DNA of 64,000 nucleotides from Gigaspora rosea (taxonomy: Eukaryota; Glomeromycota; Glomeromycetes; Diversisporales; Gigasporaceae): assembly GCA_003550325.1 (NCBI GenBank), contig QKWP01000665.1, forward strand, positions 57,353 through 121,352, in the 5' to 3' direction. Positions 1 through 11,416 of this stretch are shown here, in pieces (the stretch's first letter is position 1; every line of letters begins with the position of its first letter). A program made the translations under genes and the position numbers. The notes below the pieces were generated by a model. It was not told the origin of the DNA. It was given only the letters and a program-made list of their open reading frames with translations, and searched no databases.

Positions 1-1000
1 GTTTTATTTAGTTTCGTTTAGTTCCGTTTTGTTTTGTTTAGTTTCGGTTTGTTTTTTTTTATATATATATTTTTTTATTTTTTAATTTTTTTTATTTTAT
101 TTCTACACTTTACCACTAGCACTTTGCAAGAAATCTAGTGACATTTCGGTACTTAGTGCAAGCTAACTCAGCCTTTCGACACTTTGCAAGAACACACGAC
201 ACCTTTCCCTAGCAATTTCGAAAGTTCAAAAACACAAGTTTTTGCAAGTTTTTGCAAGTTTTTGCAAGGTTTCGTTTTATTTATTTTTATATTTCTAACA
301 TCTCTGGCACTTTGCAGGAAGTCACGAATATGAACGAATATAATCAAGTATAAGCGAATATGGGCGAAATATAAGTTTATTTTTTTCATTTTTGTTTTTT
401 TTGTTATTTTTTCGGTTTGTTTTTTGTTTGTTTTTTTTTTACTTATTTTTTTAATTTTATTTTATTTATTCCTTACTTCTTTCAGAACTTTGCAAAAAAA
501 CAACCACTTTTTGGCACTTTGCAAAAAGTAACGAATATAAGCGAATATAAGCAAATATGAACGAATATAAGCGAATATGAGCGAATATAAGGAATATTTT
601 TTTTGTTTTTATTTTTTTATTTTTTTTTGGTTTCGTTTTTTTTGGATTTATTTTTTTTTGATATTTTTTATAATAATTCATAATAAATATGTAATATTTT
701 AAAATATAATAATAATAAATAAAAAAAATAAAATTTTATATTAAAAAATTGCGAAAATTTGCAAAAACTTGTAAAACGGTTAAAAATTTGCAAAAAGCAT
801 GATTATGTGAATATAATAATTATTAATTAATATCATATTCGATATATATCGATTAATCGGATATATATCGATTACTATCACTATCGATAGTAATCGACAG
901 GGGTGATAAGTATCGATATATATCTTACTGGTTAGTAATCGATATATATCTATATATAAAATTTGCTGATAATCAACCATAATTCATATGAAATATCTTA
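1..1000. repeat. low-complexity T-rich DNA with short GCGAATATAA-type repeats
   Basis: No gene is visible. The stretch is made of T-rich runs, a GTTTCGTTTAGT-like repeat at the very start, scattered copies of CACTTTGCAAG (about 117-510), arrays of GCGAATATAAG / GCGAATATGAG (about 325-370 and 530-590), and an array of ATCGATATATATC words (about 838-955). The short ORFs crossing it only read the repeats. Confidence 0.7.
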
Positions 1001-1855
1001 CCATTTAACTTACCATGTAAGCTCACTAAAGTTTTTTTATAATATTTAAGAAAATCCAAAATGCTTGACTATATTAAAATGTAATACTGCTAATTTAGTG
1101 ATCTTAGGATTTTAACTTGACAACTTGTATTCTTTAATTGTTTAAAAAAAATACAAAGAAGAGTTTCGCCTTTAGATTCAAATAAGTAAATACTATCAAA
1201 AAGCGTTTAAACTATTGTCTAATTAACTTTTAGTTCAAGTAAGTTTTTTAATTTCGTGTCTCATTTACCTTTTTGTAGACGGTTGATCAGAAAGGATTAA
1301 TTGGGATCTAAGCTTTAATATTTATTCTTATATCATTTAATAACGAGTAATATTGTTAAACCTGTAGTGAAAAAAAAATGCAAGAGCCAATAAATCATTT
1401 CATCGATTATTCTAGAACCTGATTTCCTAATTAGGTGTATATTGTTTACTTTGTTTATATTTTTTAATCAATCAAATCGAATTTCCGCCATGCTATTATA
1501 TCTGGGCTTAGTTATGGACCCTGACTATTGTAACCTATGGTTACAAATATATTAATTCAAAAATTTTTTCAAAAAAAATTTTTTTTTTAACAAATTTTAA
1601 ATATAGCCTATTTAAAACTTATTAATTTATCTACTTTTAATAATATAATATTAAAAGCTTTTATCTACTTTTAAATATAATCTTTTGATCAAGATCTACT
1701 TTTCAAATATAACATCTTTGTAAAAAAGTAATCTTTTTAGCTAAAATTTCAATGTAATCCCTATATATATTGTTCGGGATCCTCTAGAACCTAACTAGAT
1801 TACATATTTTGAAGATAATTTACAAACATAAACTATCTAATTTACTACCTATTAA
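1001..1855. other. gene-free AT-rich intergenic DNA
   Basis: No ORF, splice-linked coding stretch, RNA gene or clear repeat border could be supported here. Confidence 0.5.
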
Positions 1856-2105
1856 TAGGGTTCCTCAAAGTCGAATTGAATTAAATATGAGGCATATTTG
1901 AATTTGATCAATTGAATAAGCTCTTGATTTGAATTTAATTTGATCAAATCAAATCAAATCAAATTTATTTGTAATTTTAATTAAATATTTTTGAATTGAA
2001 TCAAATATTTTGTTAATTTGAATTTGATTTGATTTGAAATTTCTGTATTTGAATTTGATTTGAGATCAAATATTTGATCAAATCAAATCAAAGTGTGAAA
2101 CCCTA
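1856..2105. mobile_element. hAT-type MITE, 250 bp, TSD CCTATTAA / CCTATTAT
   Basis: The left end reads TAGGGTTCCTCA and the right end is the inverse form (GTGTGAAACCCTA). The 8 bases on each side match 7 of 8 (1848-1855 and 2106-2113). The interior is a degenerate palindrome built of AATTTGATTTGATC words. Length, 8-bp duplication and TAGGG terminus fit a non-autonomous hAT element; there is no coding capacity. Confidence 0.75.
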
Positions 2106-2113
2106 CCTATTAT

Positions 2114-2639
2114 ATAGATCTAATATCATCCAGCTACTTCTAAGAGTACCCAAGTGTGACCTGTTGCACTATGCTCCTGAAAGAATGGAGTTTCAACATT
2201 AGTGCCACCAAGAATATAGGGTTTTACTTCAAATCCCTTCCACCTAGCATCAATAGTAGAATTAAATAATAATATCATGTACTATTATTTGTAGATTACC
2301 ATTCGTTAAAAATAAAATGTGATAGAAATAAAGAGAAAATAAAGAAAATAAGAGGATAACTTCAAATCTAAACAAAAAACCAAAAACAGCAACAAAAAAA
2401 AAAGATAAATAATAAGAGAAATGAAGAAAAACCTATACTCAAGACAGAACTAAGCAATTCTATCTAAAAAAAAAACAGAAAAAAGAAAAGAAATAACAGA
2501 TATTAATACTAATGCTCATACCAATACTAATACTACTAGTAGTTAAAATTATATAATACTGTATCAAAAAAATTCTGCCTATGGTCTTTTTTTATAAAAT
2601 TAGTTTTAATACAATATTTATAAGTTTTTAAAAAATAGT
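2114..2639. other. AT-rich intergenic DNA
   Basis: No supported gene. A-rich simple sequence dominates 2330-2500. Confidence 0.5.
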
Positions 2640-2647
2640 ATATTAGC

Positions 2648-2938
2648 TAGTGTTCCACAGACCCAATCCGAGATCCAGATCTGATCCGGATCTGTACTCG
2701 TCGAATCCCAAAAATCAAGGATCCGAATTCGGTCTGTCAGATTCGGATCCATATAAAGACCCGAAAAGATCTGAAAAGATCCGATCCTTCATATGTAAAG
2801 AGTTCTTCGGATCCGGTCAGGATCCGGATCCGTATATTTAAACAATGATTCGAATCTATACTTGGACCCAATTTGAAATTTCAGATCGGATTCGGATCTT
2901 TAAAAATATCCGTCTGATCCGATCCGTGCTGAACACTA
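2648..2938. mobile_element. hAT-type MITE (TAGTGTTC family), 291 bp, TSD ATATTAGC
   Basis: The element starts TAGTGTTCCACAGA and ends TGCTGAACACTA, an inverted pair. A perfect 8-bp duplication ATATTAGC flanks it at 2640-2647 and 2939-2946. The interior is rich in GATCCGGATC words, which makes the short ORF across it an artefact. A second member lies at 11417-12303. Confidence 0.85.
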
Positions 2939-3277
2939 ATATTAGCTGATTTGATTTGTGAACCTTTTTTAATAAGCTATTATGCAAAAATTTGGATCTA
3001 AATGATATTGAAAAGCTATATATGATTGGTTTTTTCTAGTCTTTTTAAATTAAAATTTTAACTTTTTAGTTTAAAATAGAAAAGTATAAAGTAAAATGTT
3101 ACATTTTTTTTCTGTAGCAGTTTAATGATTAGTTCTGACTGCAAATGATATGCTTGTTCTATTGCATAGATTATTAGATAATTAGTTAGGAATTTTAAAT
3201 ATAGTATTTCTTTAAATATTATTTTAATATAATTGTAACTTAAAATTCTATTTCTGTACTTGATATTAATAAATAAA

Positions 3278-3501
3278 TGTGGCAGCTTATGCTGAGATGG
3301 CTTATGCTGAGAATTTAAGTTATTTTATTATGAAATTATAAAATTTTAAAGGGATTTTTTAGGGTGTTTGTTTTTATAGTTTGGTTAGGGTTTAGGGTTA
3401 GGGTTATTAATAAAAGAGTATATGTAGATTTTAGTAGGTATTATAGATTTAAATAGAGACCCCAGATCTCAGCATAAGCCATCTCAGCATAAGCCGCCAC
3501 A
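3278..3501. mobile_element. foldback element with about 34-bp inverted repeats starting GTGGC
   Basis: Inverted arms (GTGGCAGCTTATGCTGAGAT on the left, its inverse on the right with one change) enclose about 155 bp that contain telomere-like TTAGGGTTTAGGG words. Flanking AATAAAT repeats make the duplication length unreadable (7 or 11 bp). It shares the GTGGCAG start with the element at 25051-25277. Confidence 0.65.
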
Positions 3502-3517
3502 ATAAATAAATAAATAA

Positions 3518-3665
3518 AAAAACTAACAAATGAAGTACTTGTTACAATTAACAAAAGAGCTTGTTTGATATCTAAACAAGTTAAAAAACCAATAAAACTT
3601 AACAAAAAAGCTATACTAAGCTATAAAAAGAAATACTTTTATAATGATTATCTGAACCAAATTTT
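3518..3665 (+). pseudogene. coding remnant related to the one at 14007
   Basis: The + strand reads K-L-T-N-E-V-L-V-T-I-N-K-R-A and then K-Q-V-K-K-P-I-K-L-N-K, almost residue for residue the peptide coded on the minus strand at 14007-14222. Shared amino-acid sequence at two distant sites suggests a real, multicopy coding family, probably transposon-borne. I do not recognise the protein. The left part is lost into AT repeats and the reading runs into stops soon after. Confidence 0.5.
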
Positions 3666-4490
3666 TTAACAAAAGAAAACAAAAAGTTTTTTGTTGGAGC
3701 ATAACCTCTACATTATATAGTAGAATAACACAGAATTATAATTTTATAAAAATCAACCACTTCTTAGAGGACTTTTTTTTATATTTAATATGCAAGCCAA
3801 AAGTGTCTTTTTACAAGATAACTGAAGAAAGCTAATGCTCTGATATGAGAAAGTTTGGTAAAAACCAAAAAATAGATATTTGTTAATAAAGTAATCTGTA
3901 GTATAGTAAAACCAACAAAAAAAAGAGTTTTTGGACTAATATTTCTTTAAAATTGTTAGGTGTATACTATTTATTACGTAATTTTTATCATAAATATATA
4001 GTCAGAGGTAGTGATCATGTCTATATATTATATTAATCAATCAGAATTAGATAAAATGATTACACCATACATGGGTAAAGATGGCTACTAAGTAAAAAAT
4101 ATTACATAATAAATGGCATGCCCCTTACTAGTGACATCTTTTGTTTCTTTGGGCTTTTCAAAATTTCACCAAAATAAGCATTTTAGTTTATCTTTTCCAA
4201 AAGATTAGCAGTATTTATAGTTTTAAATTGGGAATATGTCTACTAAATTGTATACAAGTTTTAATAAAAAATGAGAAATTTTAGAAAAATTTTGAGATGA
4301 AATTTCTTTCAAGAACTTTTCTTTAGATATAGTTTTTTTTTTACCTTTTTCTTTTTCATATATCTATATATAAAACTTAGATAAAGTATTTCTTCATATA
4401 GTATTATATAATTTTTTAAGTAGATCTTTATTAGAATTGTCTTCTTTTCTTTGTTTCTCTAATTTTTTTTTATTTTGTTAGGTTTTTGAT
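3666..4490. other. gene-free AT-rich DNA
   Basis: Nothing beyond simple AT-rich sequence could be supported here. Confidence 0.5.
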
Positions 4491-5432
4491 TAGGTTTTGT
4501 TAAGATACTCTAGGACCCCAAACATCTCTTATATAGATCATAACTGAATTTTGGCCAATTTTATCTAATTTGTTAAAAATAACAAAACTATATTTACTTA
4601 AATAACTTCTAATCCAGTAATTAGAATTGAATAAACATTTTTGTAACATTGGAGTATCACTACGTTACTCTACTAATTATTTAAAAACAATAAGTAAAGG
4701 ACAATTATTACAACTTTAAAGTATAGCGCAGTATACACAGTAAAATAAAAAAAACTAATCAAATAGTGCACAAAATAATGCACATAAGTGCACATAAAAC
4801 TTTAATAGTGCACAAAAATGTACAATTATTTATTATAAATGAGAAATATTCTCATTAGCATATTGAATAATATAACAAATTTTTTATTTATGTTTACTAT
4901 AATAAAAGTATTTTAAAAATTTATACAATTAACTAATTTTTATTTATATTATTATAAAAGTATTTTAAAAATTTTAATTTTTTATTAACAACAAACTAGA
5001 CTAACCCAGGCTTAGACTAGGAACTGGAGCTGGCGGACCAAGTCCTGGCTCTAGCTCAAATAAAAAGTGGAATGCCCCGTGGTGCGTTAAGTTGTGCCTG
5101 GTTATTTGTTTAATTAATTTAACGTGGCCAAGCCACGTAATCCTCTCAAGCCTTTTGGCAAAATAAGTGTATGTATGCAAAATTGCTACACAATTTTGAA
5201 TTTGTTTATTTACTTTAATTTGTATTGACTAACAATCTTATTAAAACAATAATCTAATCGTCCAATAAGAGGAATTAAAACTGGTTTATAATGAAACATA
5301 TATGGTTTGAATTTGAATCTTGTCTAACTCAAAGCTAAATAAATTACAAAACTATTTTTGTTCTTTGATTTCTCAATATTACGAATCATTTTTCTATATT
5401 AAATAACTACATGATTCGTCTCTCACATATGT

Positions 5433-6340
5433 ATCTTTTTACAGCAAAATAAAATTTCATGAATTTTAGATTTGATTATTTCAAAAAGTTCTGGATCTTT
5501 AATTGATATGTTTACTTCTTCATCACTAAGAAATATTGATTGTAGTGTTTTCTTGTACTTGATATTAATAAATTTTGGTAGTTTGGTATTTCGTTTATAA
5601 TTTTTATTGTAGACTGGTTGCAGAATTTCTATATGATTTTTGCCTTTAATTTGATTAGCAAGTTGTCGAAAAAGAATTTCTAGTTTTGAGATTGGTTTTA
5701 AAAGTTCTGGTATTTCTAAATATAATTCTGGTCTGAATTGATATTTGCTATATTTTATAGCAAGATCAATTATATATTAATTTGGAGTTTGTGAATTTAA
5801 AATTTTATTTTTCATATTTTGATATTTTATCAAGACTTTATTACTTGATAATTCTAATTGATCACAAAAAAAAAGAATTTCATTAATTATTTTAATAAAA
5901 TATTGATAAAGATTTGGATTTTGTAAAAAGATTTGATTTTGTTTAATTAGTATATTATTGAATTTTTCAACTAAATTCCAAGCAATTTCTTTTTTTTCAT
6001 AATAAATTTTTGAATAAAATTCTTTGCATTTTTTTGTTTCAATTTGTATTTTTTTTAAAATAATTTTATTTGTCTTTTACTGATTTTCATTTTAAATTAC
6101 TAAAAAAAAGGGACAATTGAGGTATTTATAGTTATTTTTGCTAAGCTACATTTTTCATATTCTAGTTTGTAATTAATTGCTTGTTTGAATAGATTTTTGT
6201 TATTTTTTTTACCATAGAATCGCTTTCTATATTTTATATTATCATTATATTTCTAGTAAACCCAAGCTTTTTTTGTTGAATCATAAGAAATATTTAATAC
6301 TCCTGATATATTTGATTTGTATTTGTTTTTAAAAATCATT
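5433..6340 (-). pseudogene. decayed ORF, possibly AP2-like DNA-binding protein
   Basis: Read on the minus strand, one long reading with only a few interruptions can be followed. The first part has S-G-V-L-N-I-S-Y-D-S-T-K-K-A-W-V-Y, then an aromatic/basic stretch and A-I-N-Y-K-L-E-Y-E-K. This spacing resembles the AP2 fold found in some mobile-element endonucleases and plant factors. The downstream part is rich in K, I, L and N with helical character and ends near 5433. Stops at several places and one probable frame change show it is dead. The AP2 assignment is weak and based only on the pattern; decayed coding is better supported. Confidence 0.4.
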
Positions 6341-6439
6341 ATTTTTAAAAAAATATAAAATTGTAAAAAATTCACTCTAAAGTTTAAAAAAATAAATTTA
6401 GAATTTTTTTTTAAAGAATAAGTTATTTTTAAACTAAAA

Positions 6440-7055
6440 AAATTGCTGACCAACAGAAAATAACTAGAGGTGAAATTTTACAACAAAAATATAAAAATTT
6501 ATTAAATGATATACAAGATGTTACTTAGCGCAATATCATATTATTGCAAGCCAAAAATGATTTGAACCAAGCAAATACAGCATTGCAAAAAAGGGTTTGG
6601 GTCAAAATCCCGACAAACAAAATCCCGACAGGTCATAATCACGACAAAAAAATCCCGACAATCAAAAATTCTGACGATCAAAAAAAGCTTTCCTTGAGCA
6701 ACTTTACTATAAAATCAACTAAACCAAACCTTAGCCAGGCACTCACCTAACCCTAACCTAACTTAAATAAATTTAATGATTTTTTTGTTGTCGGGATTGT
6801 CGGGATTTTTATTGTCGGGATTTTTTTGTCAGGATTATGACCTGTCGGGATTCTGTTTGTCGGGATTTTGACCCGCTCCCGCAAAAAAGAGTTAAAGAAT
6901 TAATAAATGAATTAAATCAATCAACCAAAACAATTGAAGAGTTAACAAAATCAAATAATGCTTTTAAAATTGTATTGCAAGTAACAGAAGATGAATGAAA
7001 CTTCTACAAAACAGCAAATTTTGAAGAATTTAACAATTTATTGAAAACTATGTAG
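6440..7055 (+). pseudogene. decayed coiled-coil ORF split by a MITE
   Basis: The + strand codes Gln/Asn/Lys/Leu-rich helical sequence (for example L-Q-A-K-N-D-L-N-Q-A-N-T-A-L-Q-K) up to 6592. After the MITE at 6593-6880 it resumes as E-L-I-N-E-L-N-Q-S-T-K-T-I-E-E-L-T-K. In-frame stops occur before and after. The composition suggests a coiled coil. Its start lies close to the start of the minus-strand remnant, so the two may have been divergent genes of one element. Confidence 0.4.
6593..6880. mobile_element. MITE, 288 bp, TSD GCAAAAAA, inserted in the coiled-coil ORF
   Basis: Inverted ends GGGTTTGGGTCAAAATCCCG and its counterpart (GGGATTTTGACCCGCTCCC on the right) are flanked by the perfect 8-bp duplication GCAAAAAA (6585-6592, 6881-6888). 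The arms repeat the word AATCCCGACA several times. The 8-bp duplication fits the hAT superfamily. Confidence 0.8.
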
Positions 7056-7458
7056 TTAATTTATTTGATAATTTCAATTTTAGCAATTTAATTATAAACA
7101 AAATTTTTGAATTTATGCAAAGGTTTAATTTATTGAACAATAAATATACTCATATAATCTATACCAAATTTTTGAAACCAGTATTTGTAATTTTGTATGT
7201 TCATTAATAACTGAAATTTTATTTATTAATTTATTAGTAGTATTTTCTGTATTAATTTTTATTTTTTCACGAGTTGATTACTCATTTGCGTGTGTAAAAT
7301 ACAATAAATAAGCTCAATATATATTTAGTTTAGTATATAAAATTTGGCAAACAAAAATTGTGATTTAATTAGTAAATTTTAAATTTACAAATTAGTAAAT
7401 GTTGCCTGATTATAAATTTACAAATTGATAAAATTTAAATTACAAATTAGTAAATAAA

Positions 7459-9003
7459 ATTTCAAGTTTTTCGTTAGATACGTTTTCAAAATAACTCACT
7501 ATTTGGCAATAATTTATGAGAAATTTTACTATGCTAACTAAAAAAAAATTTGTAAAAAGCCTTGTAGAGCATATTTCAGAGCATTTGAGTCTCAATTTTT
7601 ATGAAAAAATGTTGAAAACTCATGGAGATATTAACGTTTTTGTAAATTCAAGCGCATATGTTTTCACAAGTTTTCCCCTAAACTTCTACTGATTCTGGAG
7701 GCACTTTCTCAAAATGAACCCTCAAAAAATCATATAAGTAACCTGATAGAATAAGTATTCGAGAGTTTACTATAAAAATTTCAGCCCATTTGGTCAAATA
7801 TTCATTGATTAACAATGATTTTTCATTTTCTTTCCAGATTCAGAATTTTCTAAAATTTTTAATTTTGATGAAGACGGAAAAATTACCATCACAGGCTAGA
7901 TTTTTAAAGCTACATAATAACATACGTTCAAATTCTACAAACCATTATAGTATGGTCACAAAATTTTTTCTGTGAAATCTCATGGTATTTGGAACGATAT
8001 TGATGAAGTTATTGAATTTTTTCATTTATTTACAAATTAGGAAAAATTTCAAGTTTTTTGTTAGATACGTTTTCAAAATAACCCACTGTTAGGCAATAAT
8101 TTACGAGAAATTTTACTATGCTAACTAAAAAAAAATTTTGTAACAAGCCTTGTAAAGCATATCTCAGAGCATTTGAATCTCAATTTTCATGAAAAAATGT
8201 GAAAACTCATGGAGATATCAACGTTTTTGTAAATTCATACACATACGTTTTTGCAAGTTTTCCCTAAACTTCTACTGATTCCGGAGGCACTTTCTTAAAA
8301 TAAAACCTCACAAAATCATATAAGTAACCTGATAGAATAGGTATTCGAGAGTTTACCATAAATATTTTAGCCCATTTGATCAAATATTCATCGATTAAGA
8401 ATGATTTTTCATTTTCTTTCCAGATTCAGAATTTTCTAAAATTTTCAATTTTGATGAAGACGGAAATAACACCATCACAGGCTAGATTTTTAAGGCTACA
8501 TAATAATATACGTTCAAATTCTACAAACCATTAGAGTATGGTCACAAAATTTTTCCTGTGAAATCTCATGGTATTTGGAACGATATTGATGAAGCTATTG
8601 AATTTTTTCATTTATTTACAAATTAGAAAAATTTTCAAGTTTTTTGTTAGATACGTTTTCAAAATAACCCACTATTTGGCAATGGTTTATGAGAAATTTT
8701 ACTATGCTAACTAAAAGAATTTTATAACAAGTCTTGTAGGATATATCTCAGAGCATTTGAATCTCAAATTTCATGAAAAAATGTTGAAAACTCATGGAGA
8801 TATCAACATTTTTGTAAATTCAAACGCATACGTTTTCACAAGTTTTTACTAAGCCAGAAAAATCAACAACACAGGCTAGATTTTTTAAAGCTACATAATA
8901 ATATACATTCAAATTTTATAGGCCATTAGAGTATAGTCACAAAATTTTTCCTGTGAAATTTCATGGTATTTGGAACGATATTGATGAAGTTATTGAATTT
9001 TTT
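7459..9003. repeat. three-copy tandem repeat, unit about 587 bp
   Basis: Each unit starts at TTTCAAGTTTTTxGTTAGATACG (about 7459, 8046 and 8632) and ends near TTACAAATTAG. Units 1 and 2 are full length and highly similar. Unit 3 lacks about 200 bp in the middle (break around 8848-8856). Short ORFs such as 7790-7975 exist in only one copy and are not conserved. Confidence 0.8.
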
Positions 9004-9614
9004 ATTTGTCGACATGTTTCGGAAATTTTCGGAAAGCTAAATTTTAGGTTACAATGCATTCTGAATTCAAAAAATTCAGGATACATTTAGGTTAAAATCG
9101 TCCTAAAAATCTGTCCTCATACCTAAAAATCGTCAAAAATCTGGTCATATAAAATTTGGCCACATATTTTTCTGGATTTACTAGTAAATTTTTGAAAAAA
9201 AAGTTGACACAAAATGTAATTTTAATTAAAAAAACCTGATTTTTTTCTGAAAAAACACTGTTTTCAGGTGAAACTGGAGACTTTTACTAATAAATTTCAA
9301 AAAATATTTGTATGTAGTTGAATTTTCAAAAATCTGGCCACATATCTCTTAGACTTTGAAGGGGTCTGACGCCACACCTCTTTTTAACTATGAACACATG
9401 TGTGACAATTAATAATTTGTCACATCCTATCACACATAACTAAAATCACGAGCTTATTAATTACTAATGCAGTAGCCTGTACACCAATCAGACGCCACAT
9501 GGCAGTGGCTCTGATTGGCTTGTTGGTTATTGCACCTCAAAGTTGTAACATTGGAGTATTACTACGTTATCCTACTAATTATTTAAAAACAATAAGTAAA
9601 GGACAAATATTACA

Positions 9615-10017
9615 AACTTTTTTTGTTAGATGCATCTCACTAAGAGCTTTATTGTTAAAAAAAGTTTATTCAAATTAGACTACTAAATGCCAAGATATTG
9701 CCAAAAACTGTTTTTTTGCTTCTTAAATTTTGGATATTTTTGCTGAAATGCATAATATATAATCTTTGTACTAGATGTTCAGAGTTCTAATACTCTTTTA
9801 TTTTTTTCTTTTTTTTTTTGTAATTTTGTTTATAAGTGTAGAATTTTTATTCTTGTTTTAGAGGCTAGATAAGAAAGTTAAAGAAAAGTAGGCAATTTTA
9901 GTATAGCATATAATAGCCAATCAGTAAACTTGGAAAGTTAAGTTTCTATTAAGTTAGAACTCCAGGCATCTTTTATATAAATTATAACTAGATTTTGGCC
10001 AATTTTAATTTAATTTG
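9615..10017. repeat. repeat copy, partner of about 10395-10650
   Basis: The stretch reading TTTATTCAAATTxGACTAC through GCCAAAAACTGTTTTTTT occurs here (9660-9710) and again at 10500-10550. The words around TTTTGGCCAATTTTA occur at about 4550 and 9993. No gene is seen. Confidence 0.6.
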
Positions 10018-10391
10018 GGACTTAATTAGGCATTGCATACTGCGATGTGCTTGTATATCGCACCCAACAATTTACTAATTAAATTTGAAGATCAGGTATA
10101 ACGTGAAAATTTTCTTTGTATAACAAGATAAAGAAATTTTTCTAAAATTTGTAATATTAATAAATTTCATTTACTTAACCACCTTTCATGCTCTAACAAA
10201 AAAAATTCCTTGTAAATTTTGGTATATACTATCATTTACTTTAACTTTTAATACTAACCATCCTTACTCTAACTTTATATTAATTTAAATTTTTGTTATA
10301 TAGAAAATTTGTTACATGGATCTACAAATTATATTTACATATTGTGTGCGATAAATTAGCATATCATAGGATGCATTGCATATAATTATCC
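10018..10391. mobile_element. MITE with 9-bp TSD TTTAATTTG (Mutator-like), 374 bp
   Basis: Termini GGACTTAATTAGGCATTGCA and an inverted, diverged partner ending GCATATAATTATCC enclose non-coding DNA. The 9-bp duplication TTTAATTTG is exact (10009-10017, 10392-10400). The related repeat copy at about 4555-4590 lacks the insertion and shows a TCTAATTTG target. Nine-bp duplications are typical of Mutator-like elements. Confidence 0.7.
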
Positions 10392-10400
10392 TTTAATTTG

Positions 10401-11416
10401 CTAAAAATGACAAAACTATATTTATTCTGATCTAGTAATTAGAATTAAATAAACTTTTTTTTGTTAAATACGTTTTACTAAAAGCTTTATTTTTAAAAAA
10501 ATTTATTCAAATTGGACTACTGGATGCAAGATAATTGCCAAAAACTGTTTTTTTGATTTTCAAATTTCAGTTGTTTTTGTTAAAAAAAAAAAGTATGATC
10601 TTGGTACTAGACGTCCAAGGTTTTAGTAAGTTAGAGACTCTAAAGAATATAAAAATAAGAATAGCAAGTTATATCTGAATATAAAAGTATTGAGTTAGTC
10701 TTTTTTGGTTAGGTAATATATAGATATTAGGCATTTTGTATATATAATATTCTTAAATCTTAATAAATAAAAGCAGAATTTCCAAAAAAAAGTACAGTAT
10801 AGAATACATAATGGCTAAAATTATATGACTTATTTCATTTTTAAAAATTTATAATGAAATTTGATATTTTTTGTAATCTTGCATTTTGATTGGTTAAAAG
10901 TTAATTTTTAAAATTAATTTTAAAATATTTTAAAATTAACCAATAGCAGTGAGCCAAAACACATAACTTGTTCCATTTTGAAGAAAGTTTTTTTTGTATT
11001 ATCATACTTTTAAATTTTTATAAATTAGAAATATGCAATAAGTTTTTAAAAATTAGAGCTACTAAGTTGTAGTAAATTAGTTAAACTACAAAATAGCAGC
11101 TCATTTTTTTAATATTATTTTTATATTAAATATTTTTAAATTTTAAAGTTTGAAAAGCCTTTAAATCTTCTGCACATACTTTTACTATTTGTTAAAATAC
11201 TTAGATGGTTTAAAATGGGTTAGGTATTGTTTAATAAATTGGTAACTATTAAAGATAAATTTGAAAGCTAATTTTAAAAAAATAGTCTTTTTAAGAAAGC
11301 TTCTAAAAATCAGCTAATTTCCGAGTAAGTAAATGGATTAACTAAAGTATCAGGTATAATTTTAGCCAAAATTTTATAATTCTGATCAAAGTTACAAAAT
11401 TATTTTTAACTAAAAT
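10401..11416. other. AT-rich DNA with repeat fragments, no gene
   Basis: 10440-10620 is the second copy of the repeat seen at 9615. The rest shows no ORF or RNA signal that I can support. Confidence 0.5.

Larger units (their letters stand above)
4642..9614. mobile_element. 4.97-kb element with 71-bp terminal direct repeats
   Basis: Near-identical direct repeats lie at 4642-4712 and 9544-9614 (TGTAACATTGGAGTAT... to ...ATTACA, a TG...CA form). The DNA outside them (about 4560-4641, then 9615 onward) reads as one continuous copy of a repeat that is uninterrupted at about 10395-10600, so the whole 5-kb block looks inserted. The flanks share an AAAC-T-run motif but no clean duplication can be fixed. 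Inside are decayed ORFs on both strands, a MITE (6593-6880) and a 587-bp tandem repeat (7459-9003). It could be a degenerate LTR-like element or another insertion type. Confidence 0.55.

Noticed and set aside
2650..2841. 63-codon + ORF rich in S, D, P
   Set aside because: It only reads the GATCCGGATC repeats of the MITE at 2648-2938.
7790..7975. 61-codon + ORF in the first 587-bp unit
   Set aside because: It is not preserved as an ORF in the other units of the repeat.
4642..9614. Classical LTR retrotransposon
   Set aside because: No reverse transcriptase, integrase or protease motif is visible and no target duplication is certain, so only the direct repeats are reported.
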